A stretch of DNA of 15,083 bases from contig CALBBA010000066.1 of assembly GCA_937926755.1 (NCBI GenBank), forward strand, positions 1 through 15,083, given 5' to 3'. Positions 7,101-13,715 of this stretch are shown in pieces (position 1 is the first letter of the stretch; each line of letters starts with the position of its first letter). The notes under the pieces are model-generated. The model worked only from the letters and a program-made list of their open reading frames with translations. It did no database searches and had not been told where the DNA came from. The position numbers and the translations under genes were made by a program. The DNA comes from an uncultured Collinsella sp. (GTDB lineage Bacteria > Actinomycetota > Coriobacteriia > Coriobacteriales > Coriobacteriaceae).

Positions 7101-8330
7101 ATGGATAACCTTGCCAAACCCACAAACCGCGCGCTGTTTTTAGTTAGCGTTGCCGTGACCGGTGCTTTCGCAGGTGCCGCGGTCTGGCTGTTCTTTTTTG
7201 CGATGGAGCACGGTATCGACTATCTGTGGACCGAGATTCCGCACGCGCTGGGCGTCGCTTCGCCCGAGCTTGCCAGCGGCCCGTTTGGCTTTTTGCCGTA
7301 CCCGTTTTTTGTCTGCCTGCTGGGCGGCCTGTTAATCGGTCTGTACGAAAAGATGACAGGCACCAAGACCGATGACCTCAATCAGGTCATGGCCAAGGTC
7401 AAGCAAGACGGGCGCTACCCGTACGACAACCTGGGCAAGCTTTCGCTCGCGGCATTGCTGCCGCTGCTGTTTGGCGGAAGTATTGGACCGGAGGCCGGCC
7501 TGACCGGTGTTATCGCGGGTCTGTGCAGCTGGGTCGGCGACCGCATGCGTCGCTTTGGCGCCGAGTTTAGGGAGCTCACGCTGCTGGGCACCCAGGCCGC
7601 GCTGACGGCGCTCTTTACCGCGCCCGTCTTTGGTTTTGTGGCACCGCTTGCCGGTAGCGCCGACGGCGACGAGGGCTCTGCGTCCGGCGAGATCACCATC
7701 AAGCTGCCCAAGGCGCAAAAGACGGTGGTCTACGGTATTGCGATTGCCGGCGGTCTGGGTACCTACCTGCTGCTTGGCCAGCTTGTGGGCGGCGGCATGG
7801 GCATGCCCAGGTTCGAGGCCGTCGAGGTAGGCAATCTGGAGCTTACCTGGCTCATTCCTCTGTCGCTGATCGGAACAATCTGCGGCTGGCTGTACTTTGT
7901 CTCTGAGCACGCGAGCGAAGCGCTTGCCCATGCCATAGGGGAGCGTCCTGTCGTCAAGGCCATGCTAGCCGGTCTGGCGCTCGCCATCTGCGGCACGGTC
8001 CTGCCCTACACCATGTTTGCCGGCGAGACCCAGGCCGACGTGCTCATGGAAACCTATCTGACCATTCCCGCTGGCGTGCTTATCGCGACCGGTCTTGTTA
8101 AGGCCATGCTGACGCCCGCCCTCATCAACCTTGGTTGGCGCGGCGGCCACTTCTTCCCGGTTATCTTCTCGGGCGTAAGCCTGGGCTATGGCCTTGCCAT
8201 CCTCACCGGCGCAGATCCGGTCTTTTGCGTCGCCGTCTGCACGGCATCGACGATGGGCGCCGTTATGCGCCAGCCTGTTATGGTTGTGGGCCTGCTGCTC
8301 ATGTGCTTCCCAATCATGGGGATAGATTGA
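7101..8330 (+). CDS. ClC-type chloride channel/transporter, apparently truncated at its last helix
   Basis: This is a 409-residue polytopic membrane protein of the ClC family, which moves chloride, or another anion such as fluoride, often in exchange for protons. The motif GGSIGPEAGLTG carries a glutamate in the region of the ClC gating glutamate. RGGHFFPVIFSG matches the later GxFxP anion-binding motif, and many glycine-rich helices surround them. A GGGAGGA site five bases upstream supports the ATG at 7101. The frame ends at TGA 8328-8330 just after LLLMCFPIMGID. The same frame then continues without a break for 19 more hydrophobic and proline-rich codons to TAG at 8388-8390, so the usual last helix appears to be cut off. 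Whether the protein still works is unclear. No CBS domains are present. Anion specificity cannot be read from the sequence. Confidence 0.9.
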   Translation: MDNLAKPTNRALFLVSVAVTGAFAGAAVWLFFFAMEHGIDYLWTEIPHALGVASPELASGPFGFLPYPFFVCLLGGLLIGLYEKMTGTKTDDLNQVMAKVKQDGRYPYDNLGKLSLAALLPLLFGGSIGPEAGLTGVIAGLCSWVGDRMRRFGAEFRELTLLGTQAALTALFTAPVFGFVAPLAGSADGDEGSASGEITIKLPKAQKTVVYGIAIAGGLGTYLLLGQLVGGGMGMPRFEAVEVGNLELTWLIPLSLIGTICGWLYFVSEHASEALAHAIGERPVVKAMLAGLALAICGTVLPYTMFAGETQADVLMETYLTIPAGVLIATGLVKAMLTPALINLGWRGGHFFPVIFSGVSLGYGLAILTGADPVFCVAVCTASTMGAVMRQPVMVVGLLLMCFPIMGID

Positions 8331-8390
8331 ATGATCTTCGCGGCCGTCATCGCCGCCGGCATTCCGCTGCCCAAGCCGCTGCGCAAGTAG
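8331..8390 (+). other. In-frame continuation of the ClC reading frame beyond a premature TGA
   Basis: Directly after the TGA at 8328-8330 the frame reads MIFAAVIAAGIPLPKPLRK and ends with TAG. Hydrophobic helix followed by IPLPKPL is what one expects at the C-terminus of ClC proteins (helix R). If the TGA were TGG (Trp), the product would be 429 residues and end 38 bases before the next ATG. The next gene's ribosome-binding site lies downstream of this TAG, which supports the TAG as the ancestral stop. It could also be a sequencing error. Confidence 0.6.
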
Positions 8391-8428
8391 CGCGGCTTTA
8401 TCGCGGCACAATGCTCGGGGGATAAGAA

Positions 8429-9220
8429 ATGATTCTGTACTTTAGCGCGACGGGAAACAGCGAGCATGTGGCGCGCCGTGTTGCAGCGGCAACGGGCGAT
8501 AAGGTCATGTCGATTGAGCGCTTTGATGCCGAGTCCCTTCGTCTTGCCTTGGCGGGAGGGCCCTGTCAGCTTGGATTTGTTGCCCCGGTGTATGCCTGGG
8601 GCTTGCCGACGCCAATGATCGAGTTTTTGAAGACTGCCGACCTGTCGATTGCCGCTGGCGCAAAGGACGGCGGGCGACCTTATACGTTCTATGTCTCGAC
8701 GTACGGTTCGACGACCGGCCAATCGGCGAAGTTTGCCCGCGATTTGCTGCGCGAGCGTGGGCTCGAGCTGGACGCGGCGATGAGCGTCAAGATGCCCGAT
8801 ACCTGGACGCCTGTTTTCGACCTGTCAGATCCTCAAAAGGTCGAGAGCATCAACAAGGCTGCCGAGGCGCAGATTGATGCCGTGGTCGAAGCGGTACGGG
8901 CGCGGCGTACGGGCAACATGATGCGCCATCGCGTGCCCCTGTTTGCATCGTGCGCATATCACGCGTTTGGGCTGCCGCGCATGCAACGGACGAGCAAGTT
9001 TGCCGTCGATGCCGATCGCTGCATCGATTGCGGCCTCTGCGCCAAGCGCTGCCCCATGGCGGCAATTGAGATGCGTGACGGGCTTCCCGTCTGGGCAAAG
9101 CCGGAGTGCGCCGCCTGTCTCCGTTGCCTGCACTGCTGTCCCAAGTTTGCCATCTCACGCGGTAAACGCACGGCTGCCCACGGTCAGTACAAGCATTCCA
9201 AGCCCGGCGTGAGGATGTAA
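8429..9220 (+). CDS. EFR1-family flavodoxin-ferredoxin fusion protein
   Basis: This is a 263-residue cytoplasmic redox protein. The N-terminal flavodoxin-like domain (about 1-160) starts with MILYFSATGNSEHVA, the FMN-phosphate-binding loop pattern, and has an APVYAWGLP stretch. The C-terminal part has two [4Fe-4S] motifs, CxxCxxCxxxCP with Cys198/201/204/208 and Cys227/230/233/237. It should shuttle low-potential electrons within anaerobic metabolism; the partner enzyme is unknown. The ATG follows a GGGGGATAAGAA site. The gene begins 98 bases after the truncated ClC stop, or 38 bases after the likely ancestral stop, so it may share that transcript. A bidirectional terminator follows it. EFR1 is a naming family and not a defined enzyme. 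Confidence 0.92.
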   Translation: MILYFSATGNSEHVARRVAAATGDKVMSIERFDAESLRLALAGGPCQLGFVAPVYAWGLPTPMIEFLKTADLSIAAGAKDGGRPYTFYVSTYGSTTGQSAKFARDLLRERGLELDAAMSVKMPDTWTPVFDLSDPQKVESINKAAEAQIDAVVEAVRARRTGNMMRHRVPLFASCAYHAFGLPRMQRTSKFAVDADRCIDCGLCAKRCPMAAIEMRDGLPVWAKPECAACLRCLHCCPKFAISRGKRTAAHGQYKHSKPGVRM

Positions 9221-9263
9221 CGGCTGCGTGCCTGCTCTCTAAAAGCTCATGGTAAGAAACAAG

Positions 9264-9306
9264 CCGCGCGAGGCCGTGTGTTTACGGTCTCGCGCGGTTG
9301 TTGTTT
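9264..9306. terminator. Bidirectional rho-independent terminator
   Basis: A 13-bp GC-rich stem (arms 9264-9276 and 9285-9297, one G-T wobble, 8-base loop) is followed on the plus strand by ttgttgttta. On the minus strand it is followed by a T-rich cttgtttctt. It sits between the converging EFR1 gene and the methyltransferase gene, whose stop codon it abuts. It should therefore terminate both. Confidence 0.85.
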
Positions 9307-10042
9307 AGAGCTTCCTCAACACGATTGCGATGGTGTTGAGGTATTCAAGCGCGCCCGCTTCAACGGCGGCGCGGTCGCCCGCTGCGTACTCGTTATCGCA
9401 GGCGAGCCAGTCTTCCCATGCCTCGTTGGTGCAGAGCATGGGCTGCATCGAGACGGTCTCGACGCCGGCGGTCGGCTCGATCATGGCGCGCCACCAGGCT
9501 ATGTCGTGCATGTAGTCGAGCTGCTCAGGCGTCCAAGATTTGAGCAGGCAATCGGGCAGATTGTCGTGGCAGTCGCGGACCATGCCAGGGATGCTCAGGT
9601 AGAGCATTCCACCTTGCTTTACGTAGGGGAGCAAGCGCCCGCCCAGATAATGCGGGTCACGCCCATAGTAGTTGTACGAGTCGATGCTCACGACCGCATC
9701 AAAAAAGTCATGCTCAAATGGCAGCCCCTGAGAGGCATCCGCTTTAACAGGATGAATGGTGTTGCGGGGAATACCGAGTGAATCGAAGAACGCGCGGTTC
9801 TCCTCGGGGTCGCTCCACAGATCGACGGCGTAGGTGTCAAACCCGTATTCGCGGGCAAGCAGGGCGCTGGTAATGCCGGTGCCCGACCCAAGGTCGCAGA
9901 CGCGGGCGCCGCGGGGGATACGTGCGCCGCGAAGCAGCTCTTCGCAGAGCTTGAGGGGATTCGGCCCCATAATTTTAGAGCGTACGAGTGTCGCGTCGAA
10001 GCTGGTGGCTTTCGGGAAGGATTGAGATTCCTGGGATTGCAT
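9305..10042 (-). CDS. Class I SAM-dependent methyltransferase
   Basis: This is a 245-residue cytoplasmic protein with the Rossmann methyltransferase signature. Motif I is VCDLGSGTG (48-56), an acidic residue ends strand 2 (YAVDLW, Asp74), VKADASQGLPF follows motif II spacing, and FFDAVVSIDSYNYYG forms the motif IV region. SAM as methyl donor is family knowledge. The acceptor is unknown, since the C-terminal half (WWRAMIEP, MLCTNEAWEDWL) names no substrate that I recognise. The ATG at 10042 has AGGA seven bases upstream. The start region is complementary to a sequence about 110 bases up the leader, so translation may be controlled by RNA folding. Its nearest upstream gene on the same strand is an EamA transporter, 278 bases away. 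Confidence 0.85.
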   Translation of the reverse strand: MQSQESQSFPKATSFDATLVRSKIMGPNPLKLCEELLRGARIPRGARVCDLGSGTGITSALLAREYGFDTYAVDLWSDPEENRAFFDSLGIPRNTIHPVKADASQGLPFEHDFFDAVVSIDSYNYYGRDPHYLGGRLLPYVKQGGMLYLSIPGMVRDCHDNLPDCLLKSWTPEQLDYMHDIAWWRAMIEPTAGVETVSMQPMLCTNEAWEDWLACDNEYAAGDRAAVEAGALEYLNTIAIVLRKL

Positions 10043-10162
10043 TGTTCTTTCCTATCAGGTGCAAATTGGCAGATGACGGAGGCGGAACGGCGCAACAAAC
10101 CACGGCCGTTGGACGGCCGTTTCCATGGTTCTATGCGATTGACCGTTCCCTAAAGAACAATG
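10040..10162 (-). promoter_or_regulatory. Possible structured 5' leader of the methyltransferase mRNA
   Basis: Three properly nested inverted repeats lie just upstream of the methyltransferase. The outer one is an 11-bp perfect match (10040-10050 with 10152-10162), and its inner-side arm covers the spacing and start codon. The middle is a 7-bp match (10084-10090 with 10143-10149). The inner is an 8-bp pair of ACGGCCGT elements (10102-10109 with 10113-10120). Folded as RNA, this would hide the ATG. I do not recognise a known riboswitch class, and chance pairing cannot be excluded by eye. Confidence 0.35.
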
Positions 10163-10165
10163 ACC

Positions 10166-10253
10166 AAAAAGACATCCCCTTGGATGATCGAAATTGGGCC
10201 AAGGCCCGTGACATCTCTATTGTAAGACGTTGAGCGCGGGCAGGGGATATGTC
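10166..10253 (-). terminator. Possible terminator or attenuator on the minus strand
   Basis: Read on the minus strand, GACATATCCCCT (10253-10242) can pair with AGGGGATGTC (10180-10171), apart from a two-base bulge, and TTTTT follows at once (10170-10166). A competing hairpin uses CCTTGG/CCAAGG (10199-10204 with 10178-10183). The element could end the EamA transcript, which stops at 10321, or attenuate a longer methyltransferase transcript. The large loop makes the first pairing uncertain. Confidence 0.3.
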
Positions 10254-10320
10254 ATTTGTCATGTATTGGCGGACAGTCGATTGTGACCACGGGTGCGCCG
10301 AGGCTCTCGTTCCCTGCGTC

Positions 10321-11196
10321 TTACTTCCAAATTGCGAGTGCGGCGGTGCCCAGCACGATGAGGGCGAGGCCGACGGCGTTTCGATGTGACAGCTTTTCGT
10401 TGAAGGCCAGGCGCGCGAACAGTACCGAAACAAGGATCGAGAGCTTGTCGACCTGCACCACGACGCTTACCTGCCCGGCGGCAATCGCGTAGTAGTAGAG
10501 CAGCCACGATGCACCGGTCGCAATGCCCGATGCTGCGAGAAATGTGAGTTCATATCGGTCAACGCGTGCGACCTGCTCCAGCTTTCCCTTGGCCGTCACA
10601 ATCCCCCACGCCATGGCGAGTACCACGCAGGTACGGATCGCCGTTGCCAGGTTAGACTCGACGCCTTCGATGCCAACCTTGGCAAGGATGGACGTGAGCG
10701 CCGCGAAAACGGCGGCGCCGATGGCGTAGACGAGCCAGGTCCGGTCTTGCTTCTGGTCCACGCCAGCTGACTGCCTCTTCTCAATCATCAGGAACGTGCC
10801 GAGGGTGATTACGGCCGTCCCAATAAGCTTTACGGCCAGATTGCTCGTCTCGCCAAAGAGAACAATAGCGATCAGCGCGGCGAGTACGGTGCTCATCTTG
10901 TCGACCGGCACGATCTTATTGACGTCTCCAATGCTGAGCGCCTTAAAGTAGCAGATCCACGAAGCGCCGGTTGCAAGTCCCGAGAGAACGAGGAACAGCC
11001 AAGACTTGGCGGCGATGCTGCCAATGGTTCCGATGGATCCGGAAATGCCCGCCATTATCCAAGCAAAGACGAGCACCACGCAGGTGCGGATGGCGGTCGC
11101 AACATCGGAATCGGTGTGTTTGATGCCACATTTGGCCAAAATTGATGTGATGCCGGCAAAGAATGCCGATGCAAACGCTGCAACAACCCACGACAC
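10321..11196 (-). CDS. EamA-family (DMT superfamily) transporter with strong internal duplication
   Basis: This is a 291-residue, roughly ten-helix inner-membrane protein built of two EamA repeats. Members of the drug/metabolite transporter superfamily export metabolites or amino acids; the substrate here is unknown. The halves are strikingly alike. SILAKCGI at residues 18-25 corresponds to SILAKVGI at about 169-176, the string ATAIRTCVVL occurs exactly at 33-42 and 184-193, and PVDKMSTVLAAL matches QVDKLSILVSVL. The start is GTG at 11196, with GAGGAGG ten bases upstream. No in-frame ATG is better placed. It follows the ABC permease gene by 68 bases on the same strand and could be a distal gene of that operon, although the spacing also allows a separate promoter. 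Confidence 0.9.
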   Translation of the reverse strand: MSWVVAAFASAFFAGITSILAKCGIKHTDSDVATAIRTCVVLVFAWIMAGISGSIGTIGSIAAKSWLFLVLSGLATGASWICYFKALSIGDVNKIVPVDKMSTVLAALIAIVLFGETSNLAVKLIGTAVITLGTFLMIEKRQSAGVDQKQDRTWLVYAIGAAVFAALTSILAKVGIEGVESNLATAIRTCVVLAMAWGIVTAKGKLEQVARVDRYELTFLAASGIATGASWLLYYYAIAAGQVSVVVQVDKLSILVSVLFARLAFNEKLSHRNAVGLALIVLGTAALAIWK

Positions 11197-11264
11197 GGGT
11201 GTGGCGCCTCCTCAAGAACGACTACGCCGGGTCTACGGCGCTCGTCCGATGATACCGCTTGCGG

Positions 11265-11963
11265 CTACAAATCGCGTGCTCGATAGATCTTGGTGCTGAC
11301 GGTGCAGCTGATTGCAAATAGCACGAACGCCAGGGCGGCAATTCCTGCGCACAGGAAACTGATGACGGCGGGATCGGGATTTGCCCCGGCAAATGACATG
11401 AGCCAGTTGCTGATGGGGTTGGAGGAGCTCAGTATTGCCATGGTGCCGCAGCCAAGCAGGGCAAACAGGCCGACGGATAGGCGCAGCGCCTCCATGTGTC
11501 CAAATCGAAAGAATATCGGCTGTGCCAAAAACACCATCATGAGGGAGATGAGCATCGACGCCGCCGAGGCGGTCGCGATTTCAAAGACCGTCTGGCCTGT
11601 CGAAGGGATGCCCATGTGATCGAAGAACGGAAGGGCGAGGATGTTCAGAAGCGTAGCCGCGCATGCCATGACGACCGAGAAGACAATAATGCACAGGTAT
11701 CGCGCGCAGATGATGTCTTTGCGCGAGAACGGCAGCGTTGCCCGATAGCGCTCCCAGCCGTTTTGGTTATCGTAGCCAGCCAGCGAGCTCATGATCATGA
11801 TGGGCGACATGGCGCTGACCGCACAGGTGCCGGCGCTCATGCCAGAGTCACCATCCGATGCGTTGGCAAGGGTCAGCACGACGAATATGAACAGGCCGAC
11901 GCCGGCGATGCTCGGGAGAAACGAGCGCATGATGGCGGTCTCGGACATAAAGGCGCGTTTCAT
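11265..11963 (-). CDS. ABC-2-type transporter permease
   Basis: This is a 232-residue membrane protein with about six hydrophobic helices, including FLPSIAGVGLFIFVVLTLA, a cluster around IIVFSVVMACAATLLNI, and FLCAGIAALAFVLFAI near the C-terminus. Between helices, the stretch DNQNGWERYRATLPFSRKDIICARY is typical of ABC-2 permeases paired with YtrB-like ATPases; this conserved cytosolic segment contacts the ATPase. The start codon overlaps the ATPase stop in ATGA (11960-11963), so the two are almost certainly translationally coupled and form one transporter. The cargo is not readable. Related GntR-linked systems respond to cell-wall-active peptides, which is only a suggestion here. Confidence 0.88.
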   Translation of the reverse strand: MKRAFMSETAIMRSFLPSIAGVGLFIFVVLTLANASDGDSGMSAGTCAVSAMSPIMIMSSLAGYDNQNGWERYRATLPFSRKDIICARYLCIIVFSVVMACAATLLNILALPFFDHMGIPSTGQTVFEIATASAASMLISLMMVFLAQPIFFRFGHMEALRLSVGLFALLGCGTMAILSSSNPISNWLMSFAGANPDPAVISFLCAGIAALAFVLFAISCTVSTKIYRARDL

Positions 11964-12841
11964 TTGGAGGTTCCTTTCAGCGTAAGGCGCAGATAGTCAT
12001 CGATGGAGATCCGGTCGCAGGGAATCTCGGGAAAGGCCTCGAGCGCTTCTCGTCGGTTGGGTACGAGTACGTCAACGCTGTAGGTATGACGGGTGGCGCG
12101 AGCGCCTTCGACACAAGCCATCAGCTCGGCAGCTTGCGCCTGGGTGCAGTGGGCGATGCCGGTACGGTCGGTAATGTCCTCGCGCGGCAAATCGAACACG
12201 ATCGAGCCACTATCGATGCAGGCGACACGGTCGGCGGCGCGTTCAAGATCGGATGTAATGTGGCTCGAGAACAATACGCCGTGCTGTCCGTCGGCAACAA
12301 AGGCGAGCAGCTCGTCGAGCAGCTCCTCACGTGCCATGGGATCGAGACCTGCCGTGGCTTCATCCAGGATGAGCAGCTCGGCCTTGTGGCTGAGCGTACA
12401 CGCGAGCTGCAGCTTCATACCCATGCCGCGGGAGAGGTCTTTGACCTTTGCCTTGGGGTCCAGGCCAAACCGGTTGATGTGGCCAGCAAACGTTTCATGA
12501 CTCCACGTGGGGTATGCCGGGCTTACGAGTGCCTCGACCTCGGCCACTTTGAGCGTGGAAGGGAAGGGGCACGTGTCCAGTACGAGACCGATGCGGGAGC
12601 GCATGCGGCGTTGTTGTTCATCGGACGCATTGGCATTGCAGCGCTGCCCAAACAGGTACACCTCGCCGGCATCGAGCTTTATGAGTCCGAGTGCGGCGCG
12701 GATGGTCGTTGTTTTACCGGCGCCGTTTGCGCCCACAAAGCCGACAATCTGACCGGGTTCTACGGTGAGTGTGACATCGCGCAGCGAAAAGCGATCACTT
12801 ACGCGGCGTGAGACACCTTTGAGTTCTAGCAAGTTTTGCAT
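11960..12841 (-). CDS. ABC transporter ATP-binding protein
   Basis: This 293-residue cytoplasmic ATPase energises the neighbouring ABC-2 permease. Walker A is GANGAGKTT (37-45), the signature is LSRGM (136-140, a common variant of LSGGQ in this branch), Walker B is LLILDE (156-161, catalytic Glu161), and the switch His is H194 in SSHIT. A C-terminal extension of about 80 residues follows the nucleotide-binding domain, as in YtrB-like and bacitracin-type exporters. An AGAAAGG site precedes the ATG at 12841. The gene starts 23 bases after the stop of the GntR regulator and overlaps the permease start, so regulator, ATPase and permease form a tight operon. Confidence 0.95.
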   Translation of the reverse strand: MQNLLELKGVSRRVSDRFSLRDVTLTVEPGQIVGFVGANGAGKTTTIRAALGLIKLDAGEVYLFGQRCNANASDEQQRRMRSRIGLVLDTCPFPSTLKVAEVEALVSPAYPTWSHETFAGHINRFGLDPKAKVKDLSRGMGMKLQLACTLSHKAELLILDEATAGLDPMAREELLDELLAFVADGQHGVLFSSHITSDLERAADRVACIDSGSIVFDLPREDITDRTGIAHCTQAQAAELMACVEGARATRHTYSVDVLVPNRREALEAFPEIPCDRISIDDYLRLTLKGTSK

Positions 12842-12864
12842 GGTATAGCCTTTCTTGCAGATGG

Positions 12865-13245
12865 CTACTGCATGGTTTCGGGGGCTACCAGGTCGAGCAT
12901 CTCGTGCAACTTATCGCGCGTGACGCCCAGGGCTTCTGCCTGTGTCGCTGCCTGTGCAAGCAGCTCTTCGACATGGCAGAGCTGGTTTTCGCGCAAGAGC
13001 TCTTGGTTGCCCTTGGCGACAAAGCAGCCTTTGCCTTGCACGGTGCAGATAAAGCCGAGCTGCTCTAGGTCGGCGTAGGCGCGCTTGGTGGTGATGACGC
13101 TCACGCCGAGGTCGCTTGCGAGTGCGCGGATGCTGGGGAGTTTGGCCCCCGCGGCGAGCACGCCCGAAAGGATTTGAGCCTTGACCTGCGAGGATATCTG
13201 CTCGTAGATAGGCTTGTCGCTCGAATTGGATAGGATGATGTCCAC
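12865..13245 (-). CDS. GntR-family (YtrA-like) transcriptional regulator
   Basis: This is a 126-residue DNA-binding protein. The winged helix-turn-helix fills residues 10-77: KPIYEQISSQVKAQILSG, then LPSIRALASDLGVSVITTKRAY as the recognition region, then the wing GFICTVQGKGCFVA. Only a short helical tail follows, with no FadR- or HutC-type effector domain. This is the layout of the YtrA subgroup, whose genes usually head operons for ABC exporters. The start is GTG at 13245, with AAGGAG five bases upstream. The gene is the first of the operon with the ATPase and permease. Its promoter overlaps a TA-rich palindrome, so autorepression is likely. The inducing signal is unknown. Confidence 0.92.
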   Translation of the reverse strand: MDIILSNSSDKPIYEQISSQVKAQILSGVLAAGAKLPSIRALASDLGVSVITTKRAYADLEQLGFICTVQGKGCFVAKGNQELLRENQLCHVEELLAQAATQAEALGVTRDKLHEMLDLVAPETMQ

Positions 13246-13272
13246 AGCGGCTCCTTAGCTGTTGGGCTACAC

Positions 13273-13306
13273 GTGTATATAACCGGTAAGCACAGTATAT
13301 ATACAC
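13273..13306 (-). promoter_or_regulatory. Probable operator of the GntR regulator
   Basis: A perfect 9-bp inverted repeat, GTGTATATA (13273-13281) and TATATACAC (13298-13306), has its half-sites centred 25 bp apart. The upstream half also forms a 10-bp palindrome, GTATATATAC (13295-13304), which covers the -10 box of the operon promoter. Binding there would block transcription. Assigning it to the adjacent GntR protein follows from its position and from the autoregulation common in YtrA-type systems. Confidence 0.6.
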
Positions 13307-13323
13307 TATGCACAGTTACGCAA
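13294..13323 (-). promoter_or_regulatory. Promoter of the GntR-ABC operon
   Basis: On the minus strand, TTGCGT (13323-13318) and TATACT (13299-13294) are separated by 18 bp, a good sigma-70-type layout with a near-perfect -10. Transcription would begin near 13287, giving a leader of about 40 bases before the GTG. The -10 lies inside the palindromic operator. Confidence 0.6.
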
Positions 13324-13350
13324 GAGGAAAATCGGAATGATTGGCCACCG

Positions 13351-13570
13351 TTTGTCTAAATCTGTAACAACAAGCCCCGAATATCCCAGCTAGTTGTTAC
13401 AGATTAAGATGCTGTTTGTCCGCCGGTCCTTTTGTCTCGATTTGTAACATCTGGAGCGGTTTTGGGCGGCTAGATGTTACAGTTCGAGATTTTGCCGGCG
13501 GATCCGTTCGTTTGTCTCGATCTGTAACAGGTTGAGGTTCAAAACCCGTCTAGATGTTACAGGTCGAGAC
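13351..13570. repeat. Three tandem palindromic units with an exact 80-bp period
   Basis: Left arms of the type TTTGTCTcgAtcTGTAACA begin at 13351, 13431 and 13511. Right arms of the type TAGatGTTACAGgTCGAGA begin at 13391, 13471 and 13551. Each unit is therefore an inverted repeat (16-18 bp arms, one or two mismatches), and arms alternate every 40 bp. The TGTAACA/TGTTACA cores lie 32 bp apart within a unit and 48 bp apart between units. Loop and linker sequences differ while their lengths are fixed. Pairing positions co-vary between units. The array lies between the divergent GntR and prfC promoters. Its function is unknown. Confidence 0.9.
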
Positions 13571-13660
13571 GAACTGCTGCGGAGTGCCGCCGCCGACCGG
13601 TATCCAAGTGCCAACTGATGAATTTGTCCTGATAGGTGCTCTGTTGCAGCATTTCGCGGC

Positions 13661-13666
13661 TACAAT
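13661..13666 (+). promoter_or_regulatory. Candidate -10 box for prfC
   Basis: TACAAT lies 50 bases before the prfC ATG, in the position expected for a -10 box with a short leader. No convincing -35 is visible at 16-18 bp spacing; TTGCAG at 13644-13649 is only 11 bp away. Weak support. Confidence 0.25.
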
Positions 13667-13715
13667 AGACGGGTTACATCGACGTAATGCATATAGAACG
13701 CAAGAAAGGATCCGC

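Noticed and set aside
10055..10126. 23-codon ORF before the methyltransferase as a confirmed gene
   Set aside because: No ribosome-binding site precedes its ATG and the peptide has no known pattern. It is mentioned only as a possible leader peptide in the structured-leader finding.
10131..10433. 100-codon minus-strand ORF overlapping the EamA gene end and spacer
   Set aside because: Out of frame with EamA over its first half, then crosses the terminator-like and leader elements. No motif.
12086..12811. 241-codon open frame on the plus strand
   Set aside because: Antisense to the ABC ATPase, which has all catalytic motifs. Composition is that of a shadow frame.
13351..13570. CRISPR array reading of the 80-bp-period repeats
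   Set aside because: Repeats alternate in orientation every 40 bp, arms differ between copies, there are only three units, and no cas gene is near. This is a palindrome array, not a CRISPR.
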